Shown one piece after another: positions 11,703-21,873 of a stretch of 64,000 nt of DNA (position 1 is its first letter; every line of letters begins with the position of its first letter). Origin of the DNA: Lentibacillus sp. CBA3610 (GTDB lineage Bacteria > Bacillota > Bacilli > Bacillales > Amphibacillaceae); NCBI RefSeq assembly GCF_013373365.1, contig NZ_CP035925.1, positions 1,798,001 to 1,862,000 on the forward strand. The letters run 5' to 3'. The notes beneath the pieces were generated by a model. That model was not told the origin of the DNA, searched no databases, and saw nothing but the letters and a program-made list of their open reading frames with translations. The position numbers and the translations under genes are program-made.

Positions 11703-12756
11703 TTCGGTGATAAAACTTTGTATTCCAGTGGAAAAAACGTGCTTTATACCCGCTGATACGCAATAAATCATCAGTCATTTCCATCCCGCCATCAAGCTTC
11801 TTTACTTTCGGATCTCCCAAATAAAGACCGACAAGCCCGTGATGAACCATCTCATGAAAGCGGCGGTCCGGGAGTTGCTGCACATATGAATCAGCTTGTT
11901 CGATAAAATACATGATACGTTTTTCCATAAGCGCCTGATTGTCATAATAGCGGCAGAAATTCAAATCCCCCTCGATCCTGTCTTCTTCCTGATCAATATA
12001 ATAATCAAGCAAAATATGTAAGCCCTGCATGAATGGAAAATAACTTTCAATAACATTATCCGCCAATTCCGGTGTCATTTTTCCGCCTAATGCATACGAA
12101 ACGAGACAAAATATTCCCAGTGTCGATCCGGCAGCCGCAGAAAATTCATGCCAATACAGTGATGAATCATTTGTCTTTTCCTCAAACCAGTTAACCAGCC
12201 TCGGGACCCGTTCATCCACTTTCACATGTTTATGGACTTGCAAATCACTATATAGCTGTTCCAGGTTCAGCAGATGGCCTTGGATGGTGTCAAATTCATC
12301 CAAACGTCGCATTGTTTTCTGGCATGTTCGCACCAGATCGGCTAAATATTCCCCGTCCGTCTTTTCACGGCGTAATGCATAGTAATCCCTAATCGTATTC
12401 CCAGTGCTTAAAGCATCATTCATCGATTGATGCAACAGGCGAAAATCATTCGGATCCAATGAGGTACTCCGGTCACACAGATTGTCCAAATAATCACTGA
12501 TGGTCTGGTATGCCACGATAAACCTGATCGCTTCCCGCCATCGATAGCCGGCCAGCAAAGCATAAACAGCACCGCCCAAGCAGTGGAATCGCTTTGATTC
12601 GATACTCGCCAGTGCCTGCTCGCGTAATTCTTCGTTAGGGATTTCAAAGGCCCGCCTCTCCCAAAAATTAAGCTCTGCATTAACTGCGGGAAAAATTTTG
12701 CGGTAGACGGCTGCCATTAGTGTAAAAGGTGTTTTCGGTATACTGTATGCCAACAC
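11683..12756 (-). CDS. ytpB: Tetraprenyl-beta-curcumene synthase family (YtpB, DUF2600)
   Basis: 357 residues. In B. subtilis YtpB is a large terpene synthase that converts heptaprenyl diphosphate or shorter all-E prenyl diphosphates to tetraprenyl-beta-curcumene and related sesquarterpenes, which are linked to spore and membrane resistance. The sequence is alpha-helical, with Asp-rich patches such as SDYLDNLCDRSTSLDPND (about residues 87-104) and LDYYIDQEEDRIEGD (about 248-262), candidates for diphosphate-Mg binding. Start is GTG with GGAGG 5 bases upstream. Position between mnmM and ytoA matches B. subtilis. Divergent from ytoA with a gap of about 80 bp. Family call firm; product inferred from the orthologue. 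Confidence 0.85.
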   Translation of the reverse strand: MLAYSIPKTPFTLMAAVYRKIFPAVNAELNFWERRAFEIPNEELREQALASIESKRFHCLGGAVYALLAGYRWREAIRFIVAYQTISDYLDNLCDRSTSLDPNDFRLLHQSMNDALSTGNTIRDYYALRREKTDGEYLADLVRTCQKTMRRLDEFDTIQGHLLNLEQLYSDLQVHKHVKVDERVPRLVNWFEEKTNDSSLYWHEFSAAAGSTLGIFCLVSYALGGKMTPELADNVIESYFPFMQGLHILLDYYIDQEEDRIEGDLNFCRYYDNQALMEKRIMYFIEQADSYVQQLPDRRFHEMVHHGLVGLYLGDPKVKKLDGGMEMTDDLLRISGYKARFFHWNTKFYHRMKKTRA

Positions 12757-12835
12757 CCATTCCTCCGATCGTTCGATACAAACTTGAAAAATTTGCTATA
12801 CTATTAATATCACCATATTTCAGGGGAGGATTCAA

Positions 12836-13348
12836 ATGATTCAGCCATATAAAAATAAACAACCGGACATCCACCAATCTGTTTATATCGCACACGATGC
12901 AGATGTCATTGGTGATGTGACAATTGATGAACAATCAAGTATATGGTTTAAGACCGTCATTCGCGGGGATGTCGCACCGACCAGAATCGGAAAAGGTGTC
13001 AGTATTCAGGATTTATCCATGGTCCATCAGAGTCCGAATTTGCCGGTAACCATTGAAGATTATGTGACAGTCGGTCATCAGGTGACACTTCATGCCTGTA
13101 CCATTCGTGAGTATGCCCTGGTTGGTATGGGGTCAATTATTTTGGATGGAGCGGAAATTGGCGAACATGCCTTTATCGGCGCCGGAAGCCTTGTCCCGCC
13201 CGGCAAAAAAATCCCCCCGCATACGCTTGCACTGGGAAGACCCGCTAAAGTCGTCAGGGATTTGACAGAAGAAGATTATCAGGAGATGGCACGTGTTTAT
13301 CAGTCATATATTGAGAAGGGGCAGTATTATAGAAGGAATTTTTCTTGA
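12836..13348 (+). CDS. ytoA: Gamma-carbonic anhydrase-like hexapeptide-repeat protein (YtoA)
   Basis: 170 residues forming a left-handed beta helix: repeats such as VIGDVTIDEQSSIWFKTVIR, then IRGDVAPTRIGKGVSIQD. Metal-ligand His residues typical of gamma-carbonic anhydrases are seen in MVHQS, VGHQVTLHAC (about residues 62-92). Its relatives include YrdA, PaaY and archaeal Cam; enzymatic activity of this subgroup is often weak or unproven, so the function is left open. The start has GGGGAGG 7 bases upstream. It is transcribed away from ytpB and towards asnB, with which it shares a terminator. Confidence 0.85.
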   Translation: MIQPYKNKQPDIHQSVYIAHDADVIGDVTIDEQSSIWFKTVIRGDVAPTRIGKGVSIQDLSMVHQSPNLPVTIEDYVTVGHQVTLHACTIREYALVGMGSIILDGAEIGEHAFIGAGSLVPPGKKIPPHTLALGRPAKVVRDLTEEDYQEMARVYQSYIEKGQYYRRNFS

Positions 13349-13430
13349 ATGGGATCTCGCCCCAACACGGTGACGGTTGTTTGCAAAGGCTCCGATTGAT
13401 GAGTTCAAATCTGCGTGGGAGCAAATAGGA

Positions 13431-13476
13431 AAACAGGCGATAACGGTTTATTAAGCCGTATCGCCTGTTTTTTAGT
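13431..13476. terminator. Bidirectional terminator between ytoA and asnB
   Basis: AAAACAGGCGATAACGG, loop, CCGTATCGCCTGTTTT: a long A-T flanked hairpin usable from both strands. Confidence 0.85.
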
Positions 13477-13489
13477 CAATGAATGCTTT

Positions 13490-15400
13490 TTATCCTGCTT
13501 TTGTAATGGATTCCACCGTAACATCAGGCTTCGCTAACTCGTGGATATCGAATTTCTTTTCAACAAAAATCTGATGCCATAGCATAAACATGAGTACAGT
13601 CCATACTTTACGGCTGTAGTCACCTCTTCCCTGACAGTGAGCATCAAGCAAGTCAAGGATATAGGATTTATGCAGCAGATGGTCTGTCTGACTTTCGTGA
13701 ATCAGCTGTTTTGCCCAATCGTTCAGTTCGTTCTTCAGCCAGTGACGGATTGGTACCGGAAAACCGAGCTTTTTCCGGTCAAGGACATGATCAGGTATAA
13801 TGCCACGGGAAGCTTCACGTAAAATACTTTTTGTCGTCCCATTGGCAATTTTCATATCAACTGGTATTTCACTTGCGACCCGAAATACTTCCTTGTCCAA
13901 AAATGGTACACGCAGCTCGACCGAGTTTGCCATTGTTGTTCTGTCGGCTTTTAATAAGATATCCCCGCGCATCCATGTATGAATATCAACGTACTGCATC
14001 TGATTAACTAACGGGTATTCACTGACATTGTCAAACAGTTTTCCGGTTATTTGCTGATATGTCAGGTCACGTTGCCAGTTTTTAAGGATCGCCTTTTTTT
14101 CCGCATCCTCAAACATTTTGGCATTCCCGATATACCGCTCGCGCAATGGGGTTGTCCCACGTTCCAGAAAACTTTTGCCGCGGACACCCTCCGGCATAAC
14201 ATCTGCCACTCTGCCCAAAAGATTTTTGGCAGATGCCGGAATGGATTCGAATATTTTCAGTGACTCCGGTTCACGATAAATATTATATCCGCCGAACAGC
14301 TCATCAGAACCTTCCCCGGATAACACGACCGCGACATGTTTCCGTGCTTCACGTGCAACAAAATAAAGTGGTACACAGGCCGGATCTGCCAGCGGATCAT
14401 CCATATGCCACATAATTTTCGGAAGTTTTTCCACATACTCCTGAGGTGAAACAACATACGATATATTTTCTACCTCCAGTTTATCAGCCGTTTCTTTGGC
14501 AACTTCAACTTCCGAATAGCCTTCCCGCTCAAACCCGACCGAGAACGTCTTGATATTTGGGTTAAGCTCTTTAGCCAATGCTACGATAAGGGTCGAATCA
14601 ATACCGCCGGATAAAAATGAACCAACCGGTACATCACTGCGCATATGCATTTTTACCGAGTCATACATAACATCCTGAATACGTTTGATCCAATCCTGCT
14701 TATCCATCAGTCTCGGGCTGAACGTTGCATGCCAGTACCGATAAAACGTTATTTTTTCTGCAGGTTTTTTCACAAAATAGTGTCCTGGTTCGACCTTTTG
14801 AATTCCTGTTGTCATCGTCATTGGTTCCGGGACGAACTGAAAACTTAAATAATGCTGAAGGGCTTCGTTACTGACGTCTTCATTCTCCATCATTAATGTG
14901 ATACTTTTTTTCTCGGACGCTAGTACTATTCCTTCTACTGTTTCATGGTAGAACAGGGGCTTAATACCGAACGGATCACGTGCACCATACAGTGTTTCCT
15001 GCTCTTTATCCCAAATAAGGATTGAAAACATGCCACGCAAATATTGAAATGCCTTTTCTCTGTATTTGGCAAATAGCGCTGCAATGACTTCAGTGTCAGA
15101 TTCGGTTGCAAATGCATAACCTTCATCAAGTAAACCCTTGCGCAATTCCACATAATTATAGATTTCGCCATTAAAGATAACCCGGATTTTATCGTCATTA
15201 TAACTTAACGGCTGTGCACCGCTTTCAAGATCAATGATACTTAACCGCCTGAATCCGAACGAAACATAATCATCATGGTAATATCCTTCATCATCAGGCC
15301 CTCTATGAAACATCTTATTGTATTGTTTTTTGAAATTGTTTTGCTGCTGGTCATTCGGTGTCATGGGATTATTTCGCAGCATACCGATAAAACCGCACAT
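13490..15400 (-). CDS. asnB: Asparagine synthetase, glutamine-hydrolysing
   Basis: 636 residues; makes Asn from Asp, Gln and ATP. It begins MCGFIG, so Cys2 is the N-terminal nucleophile of the class II glutaminase domain (to about residue 200); RGPDDEGYY and FNGEIYNY are further glutaminase motifs. The synthetase domain has the PP-loop SGGIDST (about residues 265-271) and SGEGSDELFGGY. Length fits B. subtilis AsnB, and the position between ytoA and metK is the same as there. Ribosome site AGGGGG before ATG. A terminator follows. No riboswitch is seen in front of it. Confidence 0.96.
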   Translation of the reverse strand: MCGFIGMLRNNPMTPNDQQQNNFKKQYNKMFHRGPDDEGYYHDDYVSFGFRRLSIIDLESGAQPLSYNDDKIRVIFNGEIYNYVELRKGLLDEGYAFATESDTEVIAALFAKYREKAFQYLRGMFSILIWDKEQETLYGARDPFGIKPLFYHETVEGIVLASEKKSITLMMENEDVSNEALQHYLSFQFVPEPMTMTTGIQKVEPGHYFVKKPAEKITFYRYWHATFSPRLMDKQDWIKRIQDVMYDSVKMHMRSDVPVGSFLSGGIDSTLIVALAKELNPNIKTFSVGFEREGYSEVEVAKETADKLEVENISYVVSPQEYVEKLPKIMWHMDDPLADPACVPLYFVAREARKHVAVVLSGEGSDELFGGYNIYREPESLKIFESIPASAKNLLGRVADVMPEGVRGKSFLERGTTPLRERYIGNAKMFEDAEKKAILKNWQRDLTYQQITGKLFDNVSEYPLVNQMQYVDIHTWMRGDILLKADRTTMANSVELRVPFLDKEVFRVASEIPVDMKIANGTTKSILREASRGIIPDHVLDRKKLGFPVPIRHWLKNELNDWAKQLIHESQTDHLLHKSYILDLLDAHCQGRGDYSRKVWTVLMFMLWHQIFVEKKFDIHELAKPDVTVESITKAG

Positions 15401-15540
15401 AATTTTCCCCCTTTTAATCGTGGTGCATTTTACGCACGACTTAATAATTATACCATATTAAAAAAAGAAAATAGAGGGCAGGTATTGTTATTTTTTTAAA
15501 TTCATCACTTATAATACATACGCCCTTTACCAATCTTATA

Positions 15541-15570
15541 AAAAAAGATGCGGTTTCCCGCACCTTTTCC
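15541..15570 (-). terminator. metK terminator
   Basis: On the minus strand GGTGCGGGAAACCGCATC-type hairpin (AAAAGGTGCGG / CCGCATCTTTTTT) followed by T residues, 15 bp after the metK stop. Confidence 0.75.
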
Positions 15571-15584
15571 CTGTTTCCAGGACC

Positions 15585-16790
15585 TTACGATTCACTTTTC
15601 ACCAGCGCCTGTATTTCTTCCACCTTATCGGTTTTTTCCCACGGGAATATCGTATCTGTTCGGCCGAAATGACCATAGGCAGCGGTATTTTTATAGATTG
15701 GTTTTTTCAAATCGAGCATCCGGATAATGCCTGCCGGACGAAGATCAAACACTTTTCGAATTGCATCAACAAGCACTTCTTCACTCACAACGCCTGTTCC
15801 AAACGTATTAATGGAGATTGATACAGGTTCGGCAACGCCAATGGCATAAGCCAGCTGTACCTCACACGTTTTGGCTAAGTCGGCTGCCACAATATTTTTG
15901 GCAACATAGCGTGCTGCATATGCTGCCGAGCGGTCAACTTTTGTATAATCCTTCCCGCTGAATGCACCGCCGCCGTGACGGGCATAGCCGCCATATGTGT
16001 CAACAATGACTTTTCTCCCAGTCAGGCCGGCATCGCCTTGTGGGCCGCCAATCACGAATCGGCCTGTCGGGTTAATGATATATTTAGTCGTTTCATCCAA
16101 CAGATTCGCGGGCACGACGGGGCGAATAACGTGCTCAATCATGTCCTTCTCAATTTGATCGATTGAAATATCCTGGTGATGCTGCGTTGAGATAACGATT
16201 GTATCGGCTTTGACCGGTACGTCATGCTCATCATATTCTATCGTCACCTGTGTTTTTCCATCAGGACGTAAATAGTCCAGGGTATTTTCATTTCTCACGT
16301 CTGCCAGCCGCTTTGCCAATTTATGCGCAAGTGAAATCGGCAGCGGCATCAATTCCTCTGTTTCATTGCACGCAAAACCAAACATCAGCCCCTGATCTCC
16401 TGCGCCAATGGAAGCAATTTCTTCGTCACTCGTTTTACCCTGACGTTCCTCCAATGCCGTATCAACTCCGCCGGCAATATCAGGAGACTGCTCATCGATT
16501 GCCGTCAGCACTGCACACGTTTCCGCATCAAACCCGTATTTTGCCCGGGTATAGCCAATATCTTTAATCGTCTGCCGAACAATCGCCGGGATATCAGCGT
16601 ATGTCGTTGTTGTAATTTCCCCCGATACCAGTACCAATCCGGTTGTAACGGTTGTCTCGCAAGCAACACGAGCATTTGGATCACTAGCTAAAATTTCATC
16701 CAATATCGCATCTGAAATCTGGTCACAAATCTTATCCGGGTGTCCTTCCGTAACCGATTCAGATGTGAACAAACGCTTGTTTACAGCCAT
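15585..16790 (-). CDS. metK: S-adenosylmethionine synthetase
   Basis: Forms SAM from methionine and ATP. Motifs: [18 protein letters not shown] near the N-terminus, [10 protein letters not shown] (the ATP-binding hexapeptide) and GGGAFSGKD (P-loop-like). The open frame extends upstream to 16880, but the protein should begin at MAVNKRLF: that ATG (16790) lies 11 bases after GGGAGG, a second ATG (16799) lies only 2 bases after it, and the upstream 30 residues are not family-like. The mature length is 401 residues, as in B. subtilis. Controlled by the SAM riboswitch upstream. Neighbours asnB and pckA match B. subtilis order. Confidence 0.95.
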   Translation of the reverse strand: MAVNKRLFTSESVTEGHPDKICDQISDAILDEILASDPNARVACETTVTTGLVLVSGEITTTTYADIPAIVRQTIKDIGYTRAKYGFDAETCAVLTAIDEQSPDIAGGVDTALEERQGKTSDEEIASIGAGDQGLMFGFACNETEELMPLPISLAHKLAKRLADVRNENTLDYLRPDGKTQVTIEYDEHDVPVKADTIVISTQHHQDISIDQIEKDMIEHVIRPVVPANLLDETTKYIINPTGRFVIGGPQGDAGLTGRKVIVDTYGGYARHGGGAFSGKDYTKVDRSAAYAARYVAKNIVAADLAKTCEVQLAYAIGVAEPVSISINTFGTGVVSEEVLVDAIRKVFDLRPAGIIRMLDLKKPIYKNTAAYGHFGRTDTIFPWEKTDKVEEIQALVKSES

Positions 16791-16962
16791 GATGGCCATG
16801 TCCTCCCTTATATATATGGTACGGAACTCTATCTTTTTCAGTATTTTGCTATAATTTTTATGACTATAAGGCTTAATCACTCATTTCACCAGAACATTCC
16901 AAAAGTCGATCCAGCAATAATTTTGCAGTGATTGAACATCCTAATAAAAACAAAAAAACCTT

Positions 16963-17115
16963 CCCTGCACGCTGAGGAAAGGTAGTGAGGCCTTTCGCTC
17001 TTATTGTTCAAGGATCTATCCTTGCATCAGATTAGCACCTTTTCACAATACGTGATGGTTGCCGGGCTTCATCGGGTCTGTCCCTCCACCAACTCTGAAT
17101 AAGAGAGTTTCCGTT
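16963..17115 (-). promoter_or_regulatory. SAM-I (S-box) riboswitch
   Basis: On the minus strand: CTCTTATTCAGAG...GGAGGGAC...GATGAAGCCCGGCAACC...GGTGCTAAT...ATAAGAG, the full S-box aptamer core (about 16998-17110), followed by a terminator hairpin ACCTTTCCTCAGCG...CAGGGAAGGT with seven T (about 16963-16990). SAM binding should favour the terminator and stop metK expression. Confidence 0.95.
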
Positions 17116-17124
17116 CGCACTTTA

Positions 17125-17153
17125 TCGTAACGAATTCACTGTGGGATGTCAAC
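17125..17153 (-). promoter_or_regulatory. Sigma-A promoter of metK
   Basis: TTGACA (17148-17153), 17 bases, TACGAT (17125-17130) on the minus strand, immediately upstream of the S-box. Confidence 0.8.
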
Positions 17154-17301
17154 TTTTACACAGGAGGAATAACATCACCGCAAGATTTTCATATAATTAA
17201 TTATAAAAATAGTATGGACTAATTTTATCAATGTGTTATACTAATATGCAGAATCAGGTTATCAGATCGTTTTTCTGACTGAATCCATTAAAAGGTAGGT
17301 A

Positions 17302-18873
17302 ATGAAAATGAAAACAGAAGAAGATGCACTTTTAACGCAAGATTTGCTTACCCATCATAATATACAGGCTAATCTGGCTGTGCCATTATTAGTTGAAAGA
17401 ATCTTATCACACAATGAAGGTGTTCTGACAGCTACCGGGTCAGTAGCTGCAACGACAGGCGAATACACCGGCCGTTCCCCGAAAGATAAATTTATTGTTC
17501 GTGATGATGTCTGTGAACAATTCATTAATTGGGGTGACGTGAATCGTCCTATCGATGAGGCTTCATTTGACAAATTGCTGAAAAAAGTGACGGCTTACCT
17601 GCATGAGAAAGATGAGTTATTCCATTTCAGGGGATTTGCAGGGGCCGACCCAAACCACCGACTGCCGATTGACGTCATCAACGAATATGCCTGGCACAAT
17701 TTATTTGCCCGTCAATTATTTATAACCCCGACAGACGAAGAGTTAAAGCATCATCAATCTGAATTCACGGTTATATCTGCTCCGACATTCAAAGCGGATC
17801 CTGAAGTTGACGGGACAAATTCCGAAACATTCATTCTCATCTCATTTAAAAAACGGATCATTTTAATTGGCGGAACAGAATATGCGGGCGAAATTAAGAA
17901 ATCCATCTTTTCAGTCATGAACTACCTTTTGCCGCAAAATGATATTCTGTCCATGCATTGTTCCGCAAACATCGGTCAGGAAGGTGATGTTGCTTTATTT
18001 TTCGGACTTTCCGGAACGGGTAAAACAACGCTATCCGCAGACCCATACCGCCGCCTGATCGGTGATGACGAACATGGATGGAGTCCGAATGGTATCTTTA
18101 ATATTGAAGGCGGTTGTTATGCCAAATGTATTAATCTCTCCAAGGAGAAAGAACCGCAAATTTACAACGCCATCCGTTTTGGCTCCGTACTGGAGAATGT
18201 CATCCTTGGTGAGTCGTCACGTGAACCGGATTACGATGACACATCTTTAACTGAAAATACACGAGCAGCCTATCCGCTTGAGAATATCAACAATATTGTG
18301 TCACCAAGTGTAGCCGGTCATCCTAACGCTATCATATTTCTGACAGCTGATGCATCTGGTACATTGCCGCCAATCAGCAAGCTTACAAAAGAACAGGCCA
18401 TGTATCATTTCCTGAGCGGTTATACGAGTAAGCTCGCCGGTACTGAACGCGGCGTAACCCAGCCGCAAGCTACATTTTCAGCTTGTTTCGGATCACCTTC
18501 CTTCCATTGTTCCGTCGAAATATGCTCAATTCAATTCAAACGTATTTTTGATTAATACCGGATGGACCGGCGGATCATATGGTGTCGGGAAAACCGTATA
18601 AAGCTTTCCTATACCCGAGCGATGGTCCATGCAGCACTTGAAGGTGAGCTAAATAATATCGAAACGGTAACGGACAATATCTTTGGTTTGGAAATCCCTG
18701 TTCACGTAGCAGGCGTTCCGGATGACGTTTTGGTACCGGAAAACACATGGACTGATAAGGAAGCCTATAAAGCGGAAGCACAAGCACTTGCCATGAAATT
18801 TCATGACAACTTCAGCCAATTCACCGAAGCGAGTGAAGAGATTCATAATGCAGGCCCCGCGTACAAAGGTTAA
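17302..18873 (+). pseudogene. pckA: Phosphoenolpyruvate carboxykinase (ATP), broken
   Basis: ATP-dependent PEPCK would convert oxaloacetate to PEP for gluconeogenesis. The first 395 residues are intact, including the Walker-type kinase-1a loop [13 protein letters not shown] (about residues 236-248) and GRSPKDKF near the N-terminus. After [16 protein letters not shown] the frame is lost: one T is missing near 18500 and one near 18513, restoring FLPL and PSKYAQ. About eight codons then appear to be deleted before [12 protein letters not shown], and a two-base excess near 18593 shifts frame again before [11 protein letters not shown]. The last segment (to 18873) is normal. Several independent lesions within about 100 bp argue for real inactivation, though reads should be checked. 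Position after metK matches B. subtilis. Confidence 0.88.
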
Positions 18874-18954
18874 TTTTAAAGTATTTCATTCGTTTGTTTC
18901 CTCATCCCAAAAGGATTTAACATATGAAGGAAAATATATACAGCTACATGCTGA

Positions 18955-18988
18955 CAGCCGGTCTCATTCATTGAGGCCGGTTTTTTAT
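18955..18988 (+). terminator. Terminator downstream of pckA
   Basis: GCCGGTCTCA, TTCAT loop, TGAGGCCGG, then six T. It follows pckA by about 80 bp. Confidence 0.75.
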
Positions 18989-18989
18989 A

Positions 18990-19095
18990 AAGTTAAGAAT
19001 TCAGGGTGATGTTTTAAATACAGAAATCGATTGTCTCACCGATTTCCTCTAATCTGACCTCCGACATCTGAAAAGACGCGTCAGCGTTTTTTCGA
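18990..19095 (-). repeat. Dispersed hairpin repeat, copy B
   Basis: Minus-strand copy: head AAAAAACGCTGACGCGTC (to 19093), CAGATGTCGGAGGTCAGATT, hairpin GAAATCGGTGAGACAATCGATTTC, tail AAAACATCACCCTGAATT. The tail shares CATCACCCTGAATT with copy E at 56.5 kb. Confidence 0.85.
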
Positions 19096-19154
19096 ATTAT
19101 GGACTATTTTAAAGCTGATTTTTATTTAAAATCGCCAGTAACTCCCACTTCAAC

Positions 19155-19826
19155 AGTCTCTCGTGCTTTTCTTGTCTGTTTTCGTTTCATTCCAACCGTG
19201 ATAACCTCTCTCTCGTGTTTTCCTTGCTTGATTTCGCTTCTTTCCAAACGTGACAGCTCCTCTCTCGTCCTTTTCTTACTCGATTTCATTTCCTTCCGAA
19301 CGAGATAGCCTCTCTCTCGTGTTTTCCTTGCTTGATTTCACTTCTTTCCAAACGTGACAGCTCCTCTCCCGTGCTTTTCTTGCTCGATTTCATTTCCTTC
19401 CGAACGAGATAGCCTCTCTCTCGTGTTTTCCTTGCTTGATTTCGCTTCTTTCCAAACGTGACAGCTCCTCTCTCGTCCTTTTCTTACTCGATTTCATTTC
19501 CTTCCGAACGAGATAGCCTCTCTCTCGTGTTTCCCTTGCTTGATTTCATTACATTCCGAACGTGACAGCTTCTCTCCCGTGCTTTTCTTGCTCGATTTCA
19601 TCTCCTTCCGAACGAGATAGCCTCTCTCTCGTGTTTTCCTTGCTTGATTTCACTTCTTTCCAAACGTGACAGCTCCTCTCTCGTCCTTTTCTTGCTCGAT
19701 TTCATCTCCTTACGAACGAGATAGCCTCTCTCTCGTGTTTCCCTTGCTTGATTTCATTACATTCCGAACGTGACAGCTTCTCTCCCGTACTTTTCTAACC
19801 TGATTTCGTTCCGTTCCATCGTTACA
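19155..19826. repeat. Intergenic tandem array, 104 bp units made of two 52 bp halves
   Basis: The block CCTCTCTCTCGTG recurs at 19205, 19309, 19413, 19517, 19621 and 19725, exactly 104 bp apart. Within each unit a second half (TCTCTCGTCC..CTCGATTTCAT) is offset by 52 bp, so the array is about 13 alternating 52 bp monomers. Junctions contain a small inverted repeat (ACGAGA..TCTCGT). The whole 672 bp has no credible ORF on either strand. The T/C bias is strong on the plus strand. Variants (ACTTC versus GCTTC versus ATTACATTCC) alternate, suggesting amplification of larger blocks. Confidence 0.95.
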
Positions 19827-19904
19827 CTGAATTTTTCCACGCTCATTTCTAACATCTAACATCTTTCACTAGGCATTCACACATTTTTTAAGGTCGCATA
19901 TTAT

Positions 19905-20035
19905 GACGACATAAAGTGAAACTTCCATCACGGGCGCCTTGCACCAGTAATGGAAAAACCTAACGAATCAGGGTATTACCGAACGTTACCCCCACCACTT
20001 ATCTTAAAGTGGGGGTCTACGGACGGTTAAACCGG
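19905..20035 (+). repeat. Structured element with IS200/IS605-like end hairpin
   Basis: Begins with TAAAGTGAAACTTCCATCA, a box shared with the element at 43.1 kb, and ends with a strong hairpin ACCCCCACCACTT...AAAGTGGGGGT (about 19988-20014) followed by CTACGGACGG. No transposase or tnpB ORF is present, so it may be a solo end or a non-autonomous derivative. The IS605 likeness is from memory of such ends, not from a search. Confidence 0.45.
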
Positions 20036-20065
20036 GATAACTATGATGAGAAAGGAACGAATACT

Positions 20066-21051
20066 ATGCTAAAACACCTCGGTATTGCTTTATCATGCTT
20101 TCTTTTTCTTATTTTTACAGTGGGTTGCAGTTCCAGCAATGATGATAAAACCACCATTCAATTGGCTGAAGTGACACGTTCTGTCTTTTATGCCCCACAA
20201 TACGTCGCAATTTTTTTGAGAGGAAGGATAGATATTTGAGCTGCAAACGACATGGGGCGGCGAACACGACTATGACGGCACTGTTGTCTGATGGAGCTGA
20301 CGTTGCCTTGGTTGGATCAGAGACATCCATCTACGTACATGCTCAGGATTCAAAGGATAAAGCCATCAACTTTGCTCAATTAACCCAAACGGATGGCACT
20401 TTTCTGGTTGCTAAAGAACCAAAACCAGATTTTACATGGGAAGATATCAAGGGCACCACCTTTCTTGGACAGCGTGTAGGAGGAATGCCGCAAATGGTCG
20501 GTGAGTATGTGCTGAAAAAACATGACATTGATCCGCATACCGACTTAAATCTCCTGCAGAATGTTGATTTTGCCAACATCCCCGGAGCTTTTTCCTCCGG
20601 TGATTCGGAATATGTTCAATTATTTGAACCAACTGCCAGTACGTTTGAAAAAGAAGGCAATGGCCATGTGATTGCTTCATTTGGTGACGAGTCCGGCTCA
20701 GTTCCCTATACAACATTTATGACAAAAGAAAGCTTTCTAAACGGGAATGAAGATACCATTAAACGTTTCACAAAAGCAATATATAAGGCACAGCAATGGG
20801 TTCAGGAACATAGCGCTGAAGAAATTGCAGAAGTGATCCAGCCTTATTTTGAAGATACAGAAAAGGAAATGCTCGCATCTTCCATTGACCGTTACAAAAG
20901 CCAGAATTCATTCGCCGCAGAACCGGTACTTGATAAAGAGGGATGGAATAATCTTAAAGATATTATGGATGAAGCGGGAGAACTGCCGGGAGATGCTCCA
21001 TACGAAGAGCTTGTCAACACAACGATTGCTGAGGAAGTAATTGGAAACTAA
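20066..21051 (+). pseudogene. ytlA: ABC transporter substrate-binding lipoprotein YtlA, broken
   Basis: The start at 20066 (site AAAGGA) gives a lipoprotein signal ending TVGC (lipobox Cys at residue 21) and then TTIQLAEVTRSVFYAPQYVA, typical of SsuA/THI5-like binding proteins. The frame then breaks at about 20205-20270: FFE, G..IDIELQTTWGG can be reconstructed only with several small indels, including loss of about three codons after YVAI. From about 20270 (TMTALLSDGADVALVG) to the end the protein is intact. It would have delivered substrate to YtlC-YtlD. The ligand of this family member is not established. Several lesions make a real pseudogene more likely than a single base error. Confidence 0.78.
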
Positions 21052-21063
21052 GGAGGCTGTCAA

Positions 21064-21873
21064 ATGTCATTTCTCACCTTAGATCACTTATCACATCATT
21101 ATTTTTCCAAAAAAAATTATACAAAAGCACTCGACGACATTTCATTTTCTGTCAAAGATGGTGAGTTTGTTGCACTGCTTGGGCCAAGCGGCTGCGGAAA
21201 ATCAACAATCCTTTCGATTATAGCGGGAATTATTGAACACACAGCCGGAGAGGTTTATGTTGGTGAGCAGCCATTGCGCAAGTCTGAATTGGATATTGGC
21301 TATATGCTTCAGCAGGATTATTTGTTTCCATGGAAAAGCATTATTGATAATGTGTTAATCGGTCCAAAAATCGGTCGTGACCAATCCAGCGAAACAAAAA
21401 AAAGAGCAGTTGATTTACTTGAACAGGTCGGTTTAGCCAATATTACGGATAGTTATCCCGACTCCCTTTCCGGCGGGATGCGCCAGCGTGTTGCGCTTGT
21501 ACGAACATTAATCACAAATCCCAAAATTTTATTATTGGATGAACCATTCTCTGCCCTTGATTATCAAACTAAGTTAAAGCTGGAAGACCTGGTTTGGGAC
21601 CTTCTGCAAAAATATAATAAAACATCCGTACTGGTAACGCATGATATTGGTGAAGCCATTGCCATGAGCGATCGCATTATTTTGATGGATGCCAATCCCG
21701 GGTCCATCGCCAAAACGTTTGAAGTGCCGCTGGAATTAAGGAATGAAAAACCATTTTCAGCACGGCGTCATCCAAAATATCAAATTCTATTTGATAAAGT
21801 TTGGGAAGCATTAAACCAAAACGAGGCAGGCTCACAGCAGACGAAGGTGGTGGATTCCTCAAATGACACATGA
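21064..21873 (+). CDS. ytlC: ABC transporter ATP-binding protein YtlC
   Basis: 269 residues with a complete ATPase: Walker [10 protein letters not shown] (about residues 41-49), Q-loop [11 protein letters not shown], signature [15 protein letters not shown], Walker [13 protein letters not shown] and switch H in VTHDIGEA. It belongs to the nitrate/sulfonate/taurine (SsuB/TauB) group. Starts 9 bases behind AAGGAGG, 12 bp after ytlA, and overlaps ytlD by 11 bp, so the three form one operon. The gene is intact although the binding protein gene is broken. Confidence 0.92.
   Translation: MSFLTLDHLSHHYFSKKNYTKALDDISFSVKDGEFVALLGPSGCGKSTILSIIAGIIEHTAGEVYVGEQPLRKSELDIGYMLQQDYLFPWKSIIDNVLIGPKIGRDQSSETKKRAVDLLEQVGLANITDSYPDSLSGGMRQRVALVRTLITNPKILLLDEPFSALDYQTKLKLEDLVWDLLQKYNKTSVLVTHDIGEAIAMSDRIILMDANPGSIAKTFEVPLELRNEKPFSARRHPKYQILFDKVWEALNQNEAGSQQTKVVDSSNDT

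Noticed and set aside
19155..19826. CRISPR array
   Set aside because: Repeats are contiguous with no unique spacers and there are no cas genes; it is a tandem array.
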